Assembly: GCA_902768105.1 (NCBI GenBank)
Contig: CACXJZ010000010.1
Coordinates: forward strand, 1-52,338
DNA length: 52,338 nucleotides
DNA from: an uncultured Prevotellaceae bacterium
GTDB taxonomy: Bacteria > Bacteroidota > Bacteroidia > Bacteroidales > Bacteroidaceae
Direction: 5' to 3'
Shown: in pieces, positions 32,012-40,625 of the stretch
How positions within the stretch are numbered: position 1 is the stretch's first letter
How the letters are laid out: every line of letters starts with the position of its first letter
Notes under the pieces: model-generated
Seen by the model: the letters and a program-made list of their open reading frames with translations, nothing else
The model's database searches: none
What the model was told of the DNA's origin: nothing
Program-made: the position numbers and the translations under genes

Positions 32012-32043
32012 CAAAGTTACGAATAAGTGAGCAAAATGCCAAA
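32012..32043 (-). promoter_or_regulatory. Promoter of the GH51 gene
   Basis: On the minus strand TTTG (32040-32043), 20 nt, TAACTTTG (32012-32019). Confidence 0.65.
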
Positions 32044-32137
32044 TATATTTACAATACTTTCTATGCAGAAAACGGAAGAAAATGTGAAAAAATATTAAAA
32101 GAATAGGGTGTGTTGCCTGATTATCAAGAAGAAGTCC

Positions 32138-32145
32138 TATCTTTG
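32138..32145 (+). promoter_or_regulatory. -7 box of the fimbrial operon
   Basis: TATCTTTG; a TTG at 32113-32115 lies 22 nt upstream. The first ATG is at 32204. I looked for inverted repeats flanking it, as in phase-variable promoters, and found none. Confidence 0.55.
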
Positions 32146-32203
32146 CGTTTAAGATAATTAACACTAATAACGAAATCAAAAAATATTTACTAACAAAAAT
32201 ACC

Positions 32204-32791
32204 ATGCGATTAAGATTGAAAATGATGGCAGTATTGGCTGTCATGTTAGGTTTTGGCTCCCTTAGCAGCCATGCTCAGCAAGTCGCGTTGAAAACCAATC
32301 TGCTCTATGACGCCACAGCGACACCCAACCTCGGTTTGGAGGTGGGTCTGAATCAAAAGCACACGCTGCAAGTGTTCTACGGACTTCACCCCTGGAAGTT
32401 CGGCCACGGCGAAGACCAGAAGTTCCTGAAACACTGGGTGGTGAACCCAGAGTTCCGCCATTGGTTCTGTCACCGGTTCAATGGTTCGTTCGTGGGCATC
32501 CATGCCTTCGGAGGACAGTTTAATGCCGCCAAGATCAAGACGCCCTTTGGCTGGTGGAAGGAACTCGAGGACAACCGCTTCGAGGGTTGGTTTGTAGGCG
32601 GTGGCGTGAGCTACGGCTACCAGTGGGTGCTCTCGAAGCACTGGAACTTCGAGGCTGCCATCGGTGTGGGTGCTGCCTACATCAAGTATGACAAGTATGG
32701 TTGTGGCACATGTGGCAAGAAACTGGACGATGGTGACAAGATCTACATCGGTCCGACGAAGGCTGCCCTGTCAATTATGTATTTATTCTAA
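32204..32791 (+). CDS. DUF3575 outer-membrane protein, first gene of the fimbrial operon
   Basis: A 195-residue exported protein (signal peptide 1-24, ends SHA-Q). QVALKTNLLYDATATPNLGLEVGL (about 26-49) and the strand pattern to the final IMYLF are those of DUF3575, a small barrel-like family that accompanies Bacteroidia fimbrial loci. Residues 167-170 form CGTC in a CxxC arrangement (GCGTCGKK). The next gene starts 14 nt downstream. A role in assembling or anchoring the pilus is inferred from position only. Confidence 0.85.
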   Translation: MRLRLKMMAVLAVMLGFGSLSSHAQQVALKTNLLYDATATPNLGLEVGLNQKHTLQVFYGLHPWKFGHGEDQKFLKHWVVNPEFRHWFCHRFNGSFVGIHAFGGQFNAAKIKTPFGWWKELEDNRFEGWFVGGGVSYGYQWVLSKHWNFEAAIGVGAAYIKYDKYGCGTCGKKLDDGDKIYIGPTKAALSIMYLF

Positions 32792-32805
32792 CACATCTGA
32801 TCATT

Positions 32806-34263
32806 ATGAAACGACACCTTATTATATTAGTAGCTATGTTGACATCGGCCATTACCATGATGGCCCAGGATGTCATCCGTCTGACAGGCGACGACAGCGA
32901 CAACCAAGTTGTAGTGAAGAACGTTCAGGTAGCCCGCACACAGGACAAGACCATACTGACGATGGACTTCATCCTCGACCAGCTGCAGGTTCCCTCAAAC
33001 CGCTACCGTGCCTTCACACCCATCATCAAGAGCAAGGACGGCCTGCATGAGCAGCGCCTAAAGACGCTCATCGTGAGCGGCCGACGCCAGAACATTGTGT
33101 TTGAGCGCGACGGCATTGACCCGCTCTATGCCGACAACTGCGAGAACATACGCCGCCTGAAGAACGAGCCGCAGACCTACGCCTACACCACCGCCGTGGC
33201 TAACGAGCCGTGGCACCGTGCAGCCGACGTCTTCGTGGAGTGTGACCTCTGCGGATGCGGTGACGTGATGAAGAACCAGCAGGCGTACCTCACCTCGCTG
33301 CTGCCCCCCGACCCCTACGACCTGATTGCCCTGACCGACGTGGTGCCCGCTGCTACCAAGAAGGAGCGCAACCTGCATGGCTCGGCATACATCACCTTCG
33401 TGGTTGACAGGTGGGAGATGAAGCCCGACTACATGGACAACCGTCGCGAGCTGCGCAAGATTACCGACACACTTGACGTGATGGCCAACGACCCGAACGT
33501 CAGCGTACGCGAAATCAAAATCCACGGCTACGCCTCGCCTGAGAGTCCCTACGAGCATAACCGCATGCTGGCCACGAACCGTGCGAAGTCGCTCACCGAC
33601 TGGCTGAAGCAGCAGTACAACCTGCCTGCCGACGTATTTGCACGCGCCGAGGCAACACCCGAGAACTGGGAAGGTCTGCGCAGGGCCGTGGTAGCAATGG
33701 GTACCGACATCCTGCCCCACAAACAGGAGATACTCGACATCATCGACGACACCAGCTTAGAGCCTGACCCCAAGGAGTGGCGCATCAAACAACGCTATAA
33801 GGACGAATACAACTACCTGCTGCGCGAGGTCTATCCCGGCCTGCGCCGTTCGGACTACGACATCTCGTTCAACTTCAGCGACTTCACGCTCGAGCAGGCG
33901 AAGGAAATCTACAAGAAGCGTCCCTACCAGCTTTCGACACGCGAGCTGTGGGATGTGGCACAGACCATGGAGCCCGGCAGCGCGGAGTACAACAAGGTGC
34001 TGCAGACCGCGGTAAACATCTATCCTGACGACCCTGCCGCCAACCTCAACCTGGCCAACGTCGCCATCCGACAGAAGGACCTGCTGAAGGCTGAGACACT
34101 GCTCGACAAGGCAGGCGACTCTGCCGAGGCGCTACAGAGCCGTGCCGTGCTGTGCATCCTGCGCCAGCAGTACGACGAGGCTCAGGCCCTGCTCAACCAG
34201 GCCGAAGCCAAGGGTCTTAACGTGACAGCCAACCGCCAGGCCATCGCAGAGCTCACGAAATAA
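32806..34263 (+). CDS. DUF3868/OmpA-like protein of the fimbrial operon
   Basis: A 485-residue exported protein (signal peptide 1-20). The N-terminal part (about 22-180) matches DUF3868 and contains a Cys cluster, C146, C149 and C151 (ECDLCGCGD). An OmpA-like domain follows (about 190-270; IKIHGYASPESPYEHNRML around 237-255), which would bind peptidoglycan. The C-terminal 90 residues look like TPR helices (NIYPDDPAANLNLANVAIRQ). It partners with the DUF3575 protein directly upstream in many Bacteroidia fimbrial loci, so a periplasmic or outer-membrane support role is likely. Confidence 0.83.
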   Translation: MKRHLIILVAMLTSAITMMAQDVIRLTGDDSDNQVVVKNVQVARTQDKTILTMDFILDQLQVPSNRYRAFTPIIKSKDGLHEQRLKTLIVSGRRQNIVFERDGIDPLYADNCENIRRLKNEPQTYAYTTAVANEPWHRAADVFVECDLCGCGDVMKNQQAYLTSLLPPDPYDLIALTDVVPAATKKERNLHGSAYITFVVDRWEMKPDYMDNRRELRKITDTLDVMANDPNVSVREIKIHGYASPESPYEHNRMLATNRAKSLTDWLKQQYNLPADVFARAEATPENWEGLRRAVVAMGTDILPHKQEILDIIDDTSLEPDPKEWRIKQRYKDEYNYLLREVYPGLRRSDYDISFNFSDFTLEQAKEIYKKRPYQLSTRELWDVAQTMEPGSAEYNKVLQTAVNIYPDDPAANLNLANVAIRQKDLLKAETLLDKAGDSAEALQSRAVLCILRQQYDEAQALLNQAEAKGLNVTANRQAIAELTK

Positions 34264-34314
34264 GAGAGAGAAATAACATAACAATAATTATTAATCTAAA
34301 AACAAAATTTATCT

Positions 34315-36207
34315 ATGAAGAAATTAAGTTTCTTGGCAATAGCAGCCTTAGGCCTGCTGTTTGCTGCCTGCTCGTCAGACAAGGACGTGGCAGATCAGGG
34401 AGGAACCGACGTCTTGAAAGGAAAGGCTGAGGGTTTCTTTAAGATTAACATCAATCTACCGACTGCACCTGTTGTTTCTACACGTGCATGGGACGAAGAT
34501 GCAACTGGGACTTTGGCTGATGGACTTGAGACAGAGTATGCTGTTGAGAAAGTTCTATTGCTCCTTTTCGATGGAACTAGTGAGAGCGCAGCTACACTGA
34601 AGCAAGTCATTGATTTAGGTGACTGGAATAAAGATGTGTATAGTGATACTCCTAACCAGATTACTACACGAAAGGACGACTACATTGCTCAACTGAAGAG
34701 CGCTCCTGCGAATAATTTGTACGCGCTGGCTGTCATCAACCCCAATGGCATTATTGCTGCTGGTACTGCTGACAACATGTTGGTAGTAAAGGGCGAAACA
34801 CTTACTGCACCAACTTTGGCAGGCATCAATGCAAAGCTTGCTGAGTCAGATGACGTTTCTACCAATGACTTTATAAAGATTGATGGTACGAAAAAATACT
34901 TCTTTATGACCAATGCTGTGCTGAGCAACACAATTGGTGGTACAACGAAGCCCGCCTCATCCATTGCTCTTCAGACGTTAGCTACAGTTGACAAGTCGTT
35001 CATCTACGACACCGAGGCTAAGGCCACGACTGGTAATGCTGCCGTAGATATTTATGTAGAGCGCGCAGTTGCCAAAGTAACTTTGAATGCTTCAGACACA
35101 AAATATCTATCTACCACGGGTTTGACTGCAAGCACTGGTCTGACACTGGATGCATCACTGGCAGGATGGTCTCTTGACAACACAAATAAAACTTCTTACA
35201 TCATCCGTCAAGTACCTTCAACCTTCTCTTGGGATCTGTGCAGCTTTAGCGCTGCAGCAGGAGTTGACAAATATCGTTTCGTAGGTGGCAATCCTGTTGA
35301 CCCAGCTGTGGCTCTTTACAGAACTTACTGGGCCGAAGATCCCAACTATAGTGGTGCATATGATGCAAATAACTTCTCGAACATAGAGGCTTCAGCTATC
35401 ACAAACACAGCTGTTGGTGAGGGCAATCCTCTCTACTGCTTTGAGAACACCTTTACAGTTCTCAACCAGACATTCCAGAACACCACACGCACCATCATTG
35501 CCGTGAAACTGACAACTGGCGACGATAATTTCTATGTTATCGGTGCTGACCGCAAGACTCTATACACCGAAAATGATGTCAAGAATAAGATTAAGGAATA
35601 CATTATGTCTCAGCCTGCATTTGTTGAATGGTACAATGATCCTGCAGATAATAAAGGTGGTAAAGGAACTCTCTCTGGAAACAACTTGACCGTTACCTTT
35701 GACAAGTCTACTGCTGGTAAGCTAACTGTTGTTTCATTTACAATTCCCGCAGCTAATACCGATGCCAATACAGCCATTACGATCACATCTTCTTCTAACG
35801 ACGTTGAAGGCCACGATTTGAGCGGTGTCATCGCTACACTGAACACTCAGCTGAACAACGTTGAGCGTTTTGTTGGTGGTATTGCATACTATAGTATTCG
35901 CATTAAGCACTTCGGCGATGATTTGACACCATGGAATAACGGTGAGTACCTGACTGCTCCGAAGGAAAGCGGCATTGATGACATCTATCCTGATGATGCT
36001 CGCCGCGATGCCAACTATCTGGGTCGCTATGGTATGGTTCGTAACAACTGGTACGACCTGAACATTCAGGAGATTTTGAAGATTGGTAGCTCTACCATTC
36101 CTGAGTTGACAACCCATCCTGATGACGAGTTGGAAGATCTTTACATCAAGGCTCGCATCAACATCCTGTCGTGGGCTAAGCGTCCACAGAACTGGCAACT
36201 GAAGTAA
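34315..36207 (+). CDS. Major fimbrillin, Mfa1/FimA type
   Basis: A 630-residue lipoprotein precursor (Cys19 in LLFAACSSDKD). A first strand (GFFKININLP) is followed by VSTRAW with R57, matching the site where arginine-specific proteases trim FimA/Mfa1 precursors to allow strand exchange. VEKVLLLLFDG, NLYALAVINPNG and VDIYVERAVAKVTL are fimbrillin strand motifs, and the C-terminal segment (NNWYDLNIQEILKIGSSTI ... ARINILSWAKRPQNWQLK) fits the fimbrillin C-terminal domain. It is longer than Mfa1. The codon use is more A/T-rich than the genes before it. A stable stem-loop follows the stop. Confidence 0.85.
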   Translation: MKKLSFLAIAALGLLFAACSSDKDVADQGGTDVLKGKAEGFFKININLPTAPVVSTRAWDEDATGTLADGLETEYAVEKVLLLLFDGTSESAATLKQVIDLGDWNKDVYSDTPNQITTRKDDYIAQLKSAPANNLYALAVINPNGIIAAGTADNMLVVKGETLTAPTLAGINAKLAESDDVSTNDFIKIDGTKKYFFMTNAVLSNTIGGTTKPASSIALQTLATVDKSFIYDTEAKATTGNAAVDIYVERAVAKVTLNASDTKYLSTTGLTASTGLTLDASLAGWSLDNTNKTSYIIRQVPSTFSWDLCSFSAAAGVDKYRFVGGNPVDPAVALYRTYWAEDPNYSGAYDANNFSNIEASAITNTAVGEGNPLYCFENTFTVLNQTFQNTTRTIIAVKLTTGDDNFYVIGADRKTLYTENDVKNKIKEYIMSQPAFVEWYNDPADNKGGKGTLSGNNLTVTFDKSTAGKLTVVSFTIPAANTDANTAITITSSSNDVEGHDLSGVIATLNTQLNNVERFVGGIAYYSIRIKHFGDDLTPWNNGEYLTAPKESGIDDIYPDDARRDANYLGRYGMVRNNWYDLNIQEILKIGSSTIPELTTHPDDELEDLYIKARINILSWAKRPQNWQLK

Positions 36208-36227
36208 GAATCATTTTTCCTATACTG

Positions 36228-36259
36228 TTGTGTGGCTGCCCAAGGCGGCAGCCACACAA
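36228..36259 (+). other. Stem-loop between major fimbrillin and anchor genes
   Basis: A perfect 13-bp stem, TTGTGTGGCTGCC with GGCAGCCACACAA, and a 6-nt loop. It is followed by TAAAC rather than a T-run, so RNA stabilisation or partial termination is more likely than a full stop. A second small hairpin CCCC/GGGG lies near 36295-36311. Confidence 0.7.
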
Positions 36260-36349
36260 TAAACAAAAAGAATAATCATCGCTGACGCGGAGCGTCCCCA
36301 CGAAACAGGGGAAACGGCTTCCGCCAAAGGGGATAAAACAGACAATCGC

Positions 36350-37423
36350 ATGAAACTGAAGAAATATCTTGTAGCACTTGTATCACTCGCAATGCTTGCC
36401 AGCTGCGACATGATGAAAGAGGATGAAGACCTGACCAACTGCGGACTCTTCGTTACCTTCAAGTACGACTATAACCTGCAGCGCTCCGACATGTTCGGCG
36501 ACCACGTAGGCGGCGTAACGCTGTATGTATTCGACAGCGACGGACGCTTTGTCCGTACCTACGAGAACAACAACATCCCCAGCATGGCGATGATGCTCGA
36601 CGGCACCTACACTCACGCCATGCAGATAATGGACCTGCCTGACGGCAAGTACCGCCTCATAGCACTGGCCAACCAGAAGAGCTATGAAGCGACGCTCGCC
36701 ACACCGGGCGCCAAGTATCGTCGCACGCAGCTGGCACAGGGCGACGAGAACGAGAAACTGACGGTAACACTGGACCGCACCAAGAAAGAAGGAGCTACCG
36801 CGATGGTCAGCAACGTGGCTCCGCTGGATACGCTGTGGCACGGCATGACAGGCGTTGAAACTGTCGAGGTACGTAGCAGCGACAAGACCATTGCAAACAT
36901 CTCGATGGTTCGCGACACGAAGATGCTGACCATCGGACTGCATAACCTGGACGACCCTGCGGACATCACGACCGAGGAGTTTGACTACTTCATCATTGAC
37001 AAAAACGGAAAGCTGGCCTACAACAACAGCCTGTTGGCCGACGAAGACCTGACATATACCCCATTCTACAAGTGGGACACTGACAACAGCGAACTGAACA
37101 GCGGCGTGGCTACGGAGCGTACTGCCCATGCCTGCCTGACCTTCAACCGCCTGATATGGCACGAGAAGAGCGACGACAACGCCCTGCTCATTATCCGCAA
37201 CCGCACGACCGGCAAAGAGGTGTGCGCCATCGACCTGGCCTACTTCCTGGCACAGGGGCGCAACGCCTACGACCTCTTCGCCTACTCAAGGCAGGAGTAT
37301 CTGGATCGTGCGTACGATTTCTACATGGACTTCTTCATCCGCAACGACAAGTGGCAATATGCCGAGGTGCGCATCAACGTCCTCTCGTGGGCTATGCGCA
37401 TACAAAATGTTGATTTGGAATGA
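36350..37423 (+). CDS. Fimbrial anchor/length-control protein, Mfa2/FimB family
   Basis: A 357-residue lipoprotein (Cys19 in LAMLASCDMMKED). The start of the mature protein, CGLFVTFKYDYNLQRSDMFGDHVGGVTLYVFD, is the hallmark of the Mfa2/FimB family, which caps and anchors the base of Mfa1/FimA pili. The C-terminus again ends in INVLSWAMRIQNVDLE. Unlike the fimbrillin-like neighbours it has no TR-A/G processing site after the first strand, as expected of a base subunit. It follows the major subunit after 142 nt of structured RNA, so its level is probably lower. Confidence 0.88.
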   Translation: MKLKKYLVALVSLAMLASCDMMKEDEDLTNCGLFVTFKYDYNLQRSDMFGDHVGGVTLYVFDSDGRFVRTYENNNIPSMAMMLDGTYTHAMQIMDLPDGKYRLIALANQKSYEATLATPGAKYRRTQLAQGDENEKLTVTLDRTKKEGATAMVSNVAPLDTLWHGMTGVETVEVRSSDKTIANISMVRDTKMLTIGLHNLDDPADITTEEFDYFIIDKNGKLAYNNSLLADEDLTYTPFYKWDTDNSELNSGVATERTAHACLTFNRLIWHEKSDDNALLIIRNRTTGKEVCAIDLAYFLAQGRNAYDLFAYSRQEYLDRAYDFYMDFFIRNDKWQYAEVRINVLSWAMRIQNVDLE

Positions 37424-37426
37424 GGA

Positions 37427-37468
37427 AACATGAAAGATTAAACATGAAACATTAAAGATTAAATTATA
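37427..37468. repeat. 7-bp-period repeat after the anchor gene
   Basis: Six heptamers in exact register; five fit AASATKA and the last is AATTATA. It begins 4 nt after the stop and ends 6 nt before the next start. Confidence 0.72.
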
Positions 37469-37474
37469 GAAACG

Positions 37475-38950
37475 GTGAAACTACGGGCGATATATATAGG
37501 AATGATGGCGGTGCTGCTGACGGCCTGCACTGCCGTGACGGACGGCGATACCGACGTCACGGAGCCTGAGGTGAACAAGCACTTCATCAACCTCTCCATT
37601 GTTGTCAGCAACAACAATGGTGCGGCTACCCGTGGCACACCAGCAGGCGGCGAGAACGGCGACGGACGTGAGGCAGGCTTCGAGCGCGAGAATGCTATTA
37701 CGGGCATCACGTTGATACTCTACCAAGACGCTACTGGCATCAACACCACGTCAGACCCCGTCATTGACTTCGTGGCCTACTATTACGTATCGCGTTCTGG
37801 AGATCCTGCAACGGCAGGCACATCATACACCGAAAAGACGGCTGAGGCAACCTACCAGACAGGCAACCAATTGGTGCCACCTAACGCCATCGACTTCACC
37901 AAGACGTACCACGCCATCGTCGTAGCGAACACAGACCTGACGAGTAGCATCATCGCTGGCACATCGTCTCTGAACGACCTGCGCAACATGACGCTCAACA
38001 AAATCTACAGCGGCGACGAGACGCGAACGGCAGCATCCTGCGGCAACTTCGTCATGTCGTCGGAGCAGAATCAGACGCTGACGTTTAGCGGACACGGTAC
38101 TCAAGATGCTACCGGTGACTACTACTACGACCTGACCACGCAGCCTCTGGTCATCGAGCGCATGGCTGCCCGTATCGACTTCTGGGCAGTCAACGGAACC
38201 TACAACAGCGACAAGGCAGGCTATGTATATAATGTAGAAGGCTGCGACGACAAGTTCGTTGTGACTGCCATCATGCCGTTCAACCTGACACACAAGCACG
38301 CCACCTATGGCAACGAATATCTGCTGAAGCGACTGACTACCAGTCTCAGCACCATCACCCCCCAGTGGCTCATCAATGAGACTACTACCAACTATGTGCT
38401 TGACCCCATGACGGTAAATAAGTCTGCAGAACCCTTGCTGACCAATTCACGCGAGAGCGTTAAAGGCTTGACAACGCATGAGGCATTTGCAGCTAACAGT
38501 TACTACAAGAGTATAACCGATATGCACAGTGCGGTAACATCTGGCAGCACGTCCGGCTATTCAACTTTGACTGACTTGACTATGACAGGCGAGGACGTGA
38601 TCGTGGCCTACCCCATGGAGAATACGCTGTTGCCGCAGTCTAAGCTTTACTATTATGCCACAGGCATTGCCATTGAGGGATATTACTACGTCAATGGGCT
38701 GACCGACCCCAATCCGCAGCGCTACGTCTATTACGGCTATCTGCGCCACCAGGGCGAAGGCGAATCATACGACATCCTGACCACAAACGAGACAACGGAG
38801 GTTTCATCAGCCACGCCAATGAACTTTGGCATCGTGCGCAACAATATCTATCGTGTGTGGATTGGCAGCATCGACACGAAACTCAACATGCAGCTCCGTA
38901 TCGTCGTCAAGAAGTGGGACCCGTTCACGCATGAGACAATTTACATGTAA
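37475..38950 (+). CDS. Fimbrillin-like accessory lipoprotein
   Basis: A 491-residue lipoprotein precursor beginning with GTG (MKLRAIYIGMMAVLLTAC, Cys18). The ATG at 37502 would leave too short a signal peptide without its basic residues. After the strand HFINLSIVVSNN comes ATRGT with R53, the position of the arginine processing site in the major fimbrillin. MERMAARIDFWAV-type (IERMAARIDFW) and the late NIYRVWIGSIDTKLNMQLRIVVKKWDP segments are typical of Mfa/FimA-like subunits. Probably a minor or tip-proximal subunit, judged from gene order after the anchor. Confidence 0.78.
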   Translation: MKLRAIYIGMMAVLLTACTAVTDGDTDVTEPEVNKHFINLSIVVSNNNGAATRGTPAGGENGDGREAGFERENAITGITLILYQDATGINTTSDPVIDFVAYYYVSRSGDPATAGTSYTEKTAEATYQTGNQLVPPNAIDFTKTYHAIVVANTDLTSSIIAGTSSLNDLRNMTLNKIYSGDETRTAASCGNFVMSSEQNQTLTFSGHGTQDATGDYYYDLTTQPLVIERMAARIDFWAVNGTYNSDKAGYVYNVEGCDDKFVVTAIMPFNLTHKHATYGNEYLLKRLTTSLSTITPQWLINETTTNYVLDPMTVNKSAEPLLTNSRESVKGLTTHEAFAANSYYKSITDMHSAVTSGSTSGYSTLTDLTMTGEDVIVAYPMENTLLPQSKLYYYATGIAIEGYYYVNGLTDPNPQRYVYYGYLRHQGEGESYDILTTNETTEVSSATPMNFGIVRNNIYRVWIGSIDTKLNMQLRIVVKKWDPFTHETIYM

Positions 38951-38955
38951 CGAAT

Positions 38956-40605
38956 ATGAAGAAGAAATTACTATACGCATACCTATTGATACTGGGACTC
39001 CTCATAGCAGGGTGCTCGTCGGACAGCGAAGTCACCACAGAGTCTCCCACCCCGGCAGACGGAATGGTGCAGGTGAAGCTACACCTCTCTACAGGCGCTG
39101 TCACCAGGGCGTGGACTGACACCAATGCCGAGGATGCTGAGATGATGAACATCTGGGTGGTGGTGATTACCAACAATAGTAACGTTGTAGAGAAGGTCAT
39201 TGCCTGCAAGCCTACCGGCACAGAGCGCGAGATTGACCCCATCGTCTCACTGCCCATAGGTACGCATAACTTCTATTCGTTTGCCAATATGTCGGTGGCG
39301 AAGGTTGCCGAACTGTTGGGCATTACCGTTACTATGCCCACAATGACAAATAATGATGAAATCTATACGGCAGAGATAGCCAGCGGTACCGTCGATGCCA
39401 ACAAGGCAGTAACAGTCAATGGCAACAATTTTACTGCGCTGACATCATCTGACAATAACGGCTTCGACTCTTACGGAATCCCCATGAGCAACGTGCAGAC
39501 AGCCAACATCAGCAGTAACACCACAATGGACCTTGTCGTAGTACGCATGCTGGCAAAGATGAAAGTCACTGTGAAGAACGAGACAGGAGCAGCTCAGTAC
39601 ATCAAATATGCTTCCATCACAGGCATCACCGACAATGTCGACAACAACCTGAAGCTGCTGCCCAACTATACGACAGCCAGCAGCGCCAACACGATGGAGG
39701 CTGTTCACGGTGACATCCGGCCTAACCTGAACGGAACGCCTGCTACTGTAGAATTGGCTATCCCTGGCATGGCAACAACAGAGGCACTGGCTAATAATGC
39801 CACACGCGAAGTGACGTTTTACATCAACGAGTGCAAGGCTGGCACGGAATTCTACCTCACCATCGGCCTGGGCGATGACTCATCGACACAGGAATACCGC
39901 TATGCACTCATTAACCAGAAGGGAGCAACCACTGCCGACGATGACAAGTGGGACTACATTGCCCGTAACGACTACCGCATCATCCCCATCATCCTCGACG
40001 ACTATAAGTTCGAGATTATCCCTTACGACTTCCCGCCCATCGGCGTATATCCTGTCAGTGTGAGTGAGGTGGATACGTATAACCACATCTACAACTTCAC
40101 GTTCCACGACTACGGACACTTCCACCTGCTGCCCCACGTGACGAAGGGTGGAACCACGCAGGTGAAGTATAACGTTGGCTCGGGCGACTACTGGACGCTG
40201 AACACCGACTGGGCAGGCTCATGGACTACCTACGACGTGAAGGGCGGCACACAGCAGACGTCAGGCAACTATAACGGATTCTATCGCAACCAGACTGCCA
40301 CAGCTGACGGCGACGACGTGGGTGGAGTACCTTACTGGTACCTTAACGACGGCGATGCAGGACCTCAATGGGATCCATCGGCTTCTGGTAACTACGAGCC
40401 CTTCATCTTCGGCTACATTGCCGACCCAGGAGGAACAATGGCTGCAGACAAGAAGATTTACCATGAGATGAAGATACAGCTCTATGTCGAAGGTAACTAC
40501 CGCCGTGACATGACATACCGCTTCTATATGACGCTCTCAAGCGACCAGATGCTCTACGCGCCAGCCCTCTATGCTGGTCCGCGCCACACTCATATTTTGC
40601 ATTAA
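38956..40605 (+). CDS. Fimbrillin-like accessory lipoprotein
   Basis: A 549-residue lipoprotein precursor (Cys20 in LLIAGCSSDSE), 5 nt after the previous gene. Following MVQVKLHLSTG is AVTRAW with R51, the same processing site as in its neighbours. The N-terminal domain has fimbrillin features (NIWVVVITNNS, MDLVVVRMLAKMKVTV, NDYRIIPIILDDYKFEI). The C-terminal 150 residues are rich in Trp, Tyr and Gly (GVPYWYLNDGDAGPQWDPS) and look like a separate, possibly ligand-binding domain. It is directly upstream of the giant T9SS protein. Confidence 0.75.
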   Translation: MKKKLLYAYLLILGLLIAGCSSDSEVTTESPTPADGMVQVKLHLSTGAVTRAWTDTNAEDAEMMNIWVVVITNNSNVVEKVIACKPTGTEREIDPIVSLPIGTHNFYSFANMSVAKVAELLGITVTMPTMTNNDEIYTAEIASGTVDANKAVTVNGNNFTALTSSDNNGFDSYGIPMSNVQTANISSNTTMDLVVVRMLAKMKVTVKNETGAAQYIKYASITGITDNVDNNLKLLPNYTTASSANTMEAVHGDIRPNLNGTPATVELAIPGMATTEALANNATREVTFYINECKAGTEFYLTIGLGDDSSTQEYRYALINQKGATTADDDKWDYIARNDYRIIPIILDDYKFEIIPYDFPPIGVYPVSVSEVDTYNHIYNFTFHDYGHFHLLPHVTKGGTTQVKYNVGSGDYWTLNTDWAGSWTTYDVKGGTQQTSGNYNGFYRNQTATADGDDVGGVPYWYLNDGDAGPQWDPSASGNYEPFIFGYIADPGGTMAADKKIYHEMKIQLYVEGNYRRDMTYRFYMTLSSDQMLYAPALYAGPRHTHILH

Positions 40606-40625
40606 CATCCAAACAGCATAAAACG

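Noticed and set aside
31975-32203. Invertible (phase-variable) promoter upstream of the fimbrial operon
   Set aside because: I searched for inverted repeats on either side of the TATCTTTG box and found none of useful length, and no recombinase gene is in the window.
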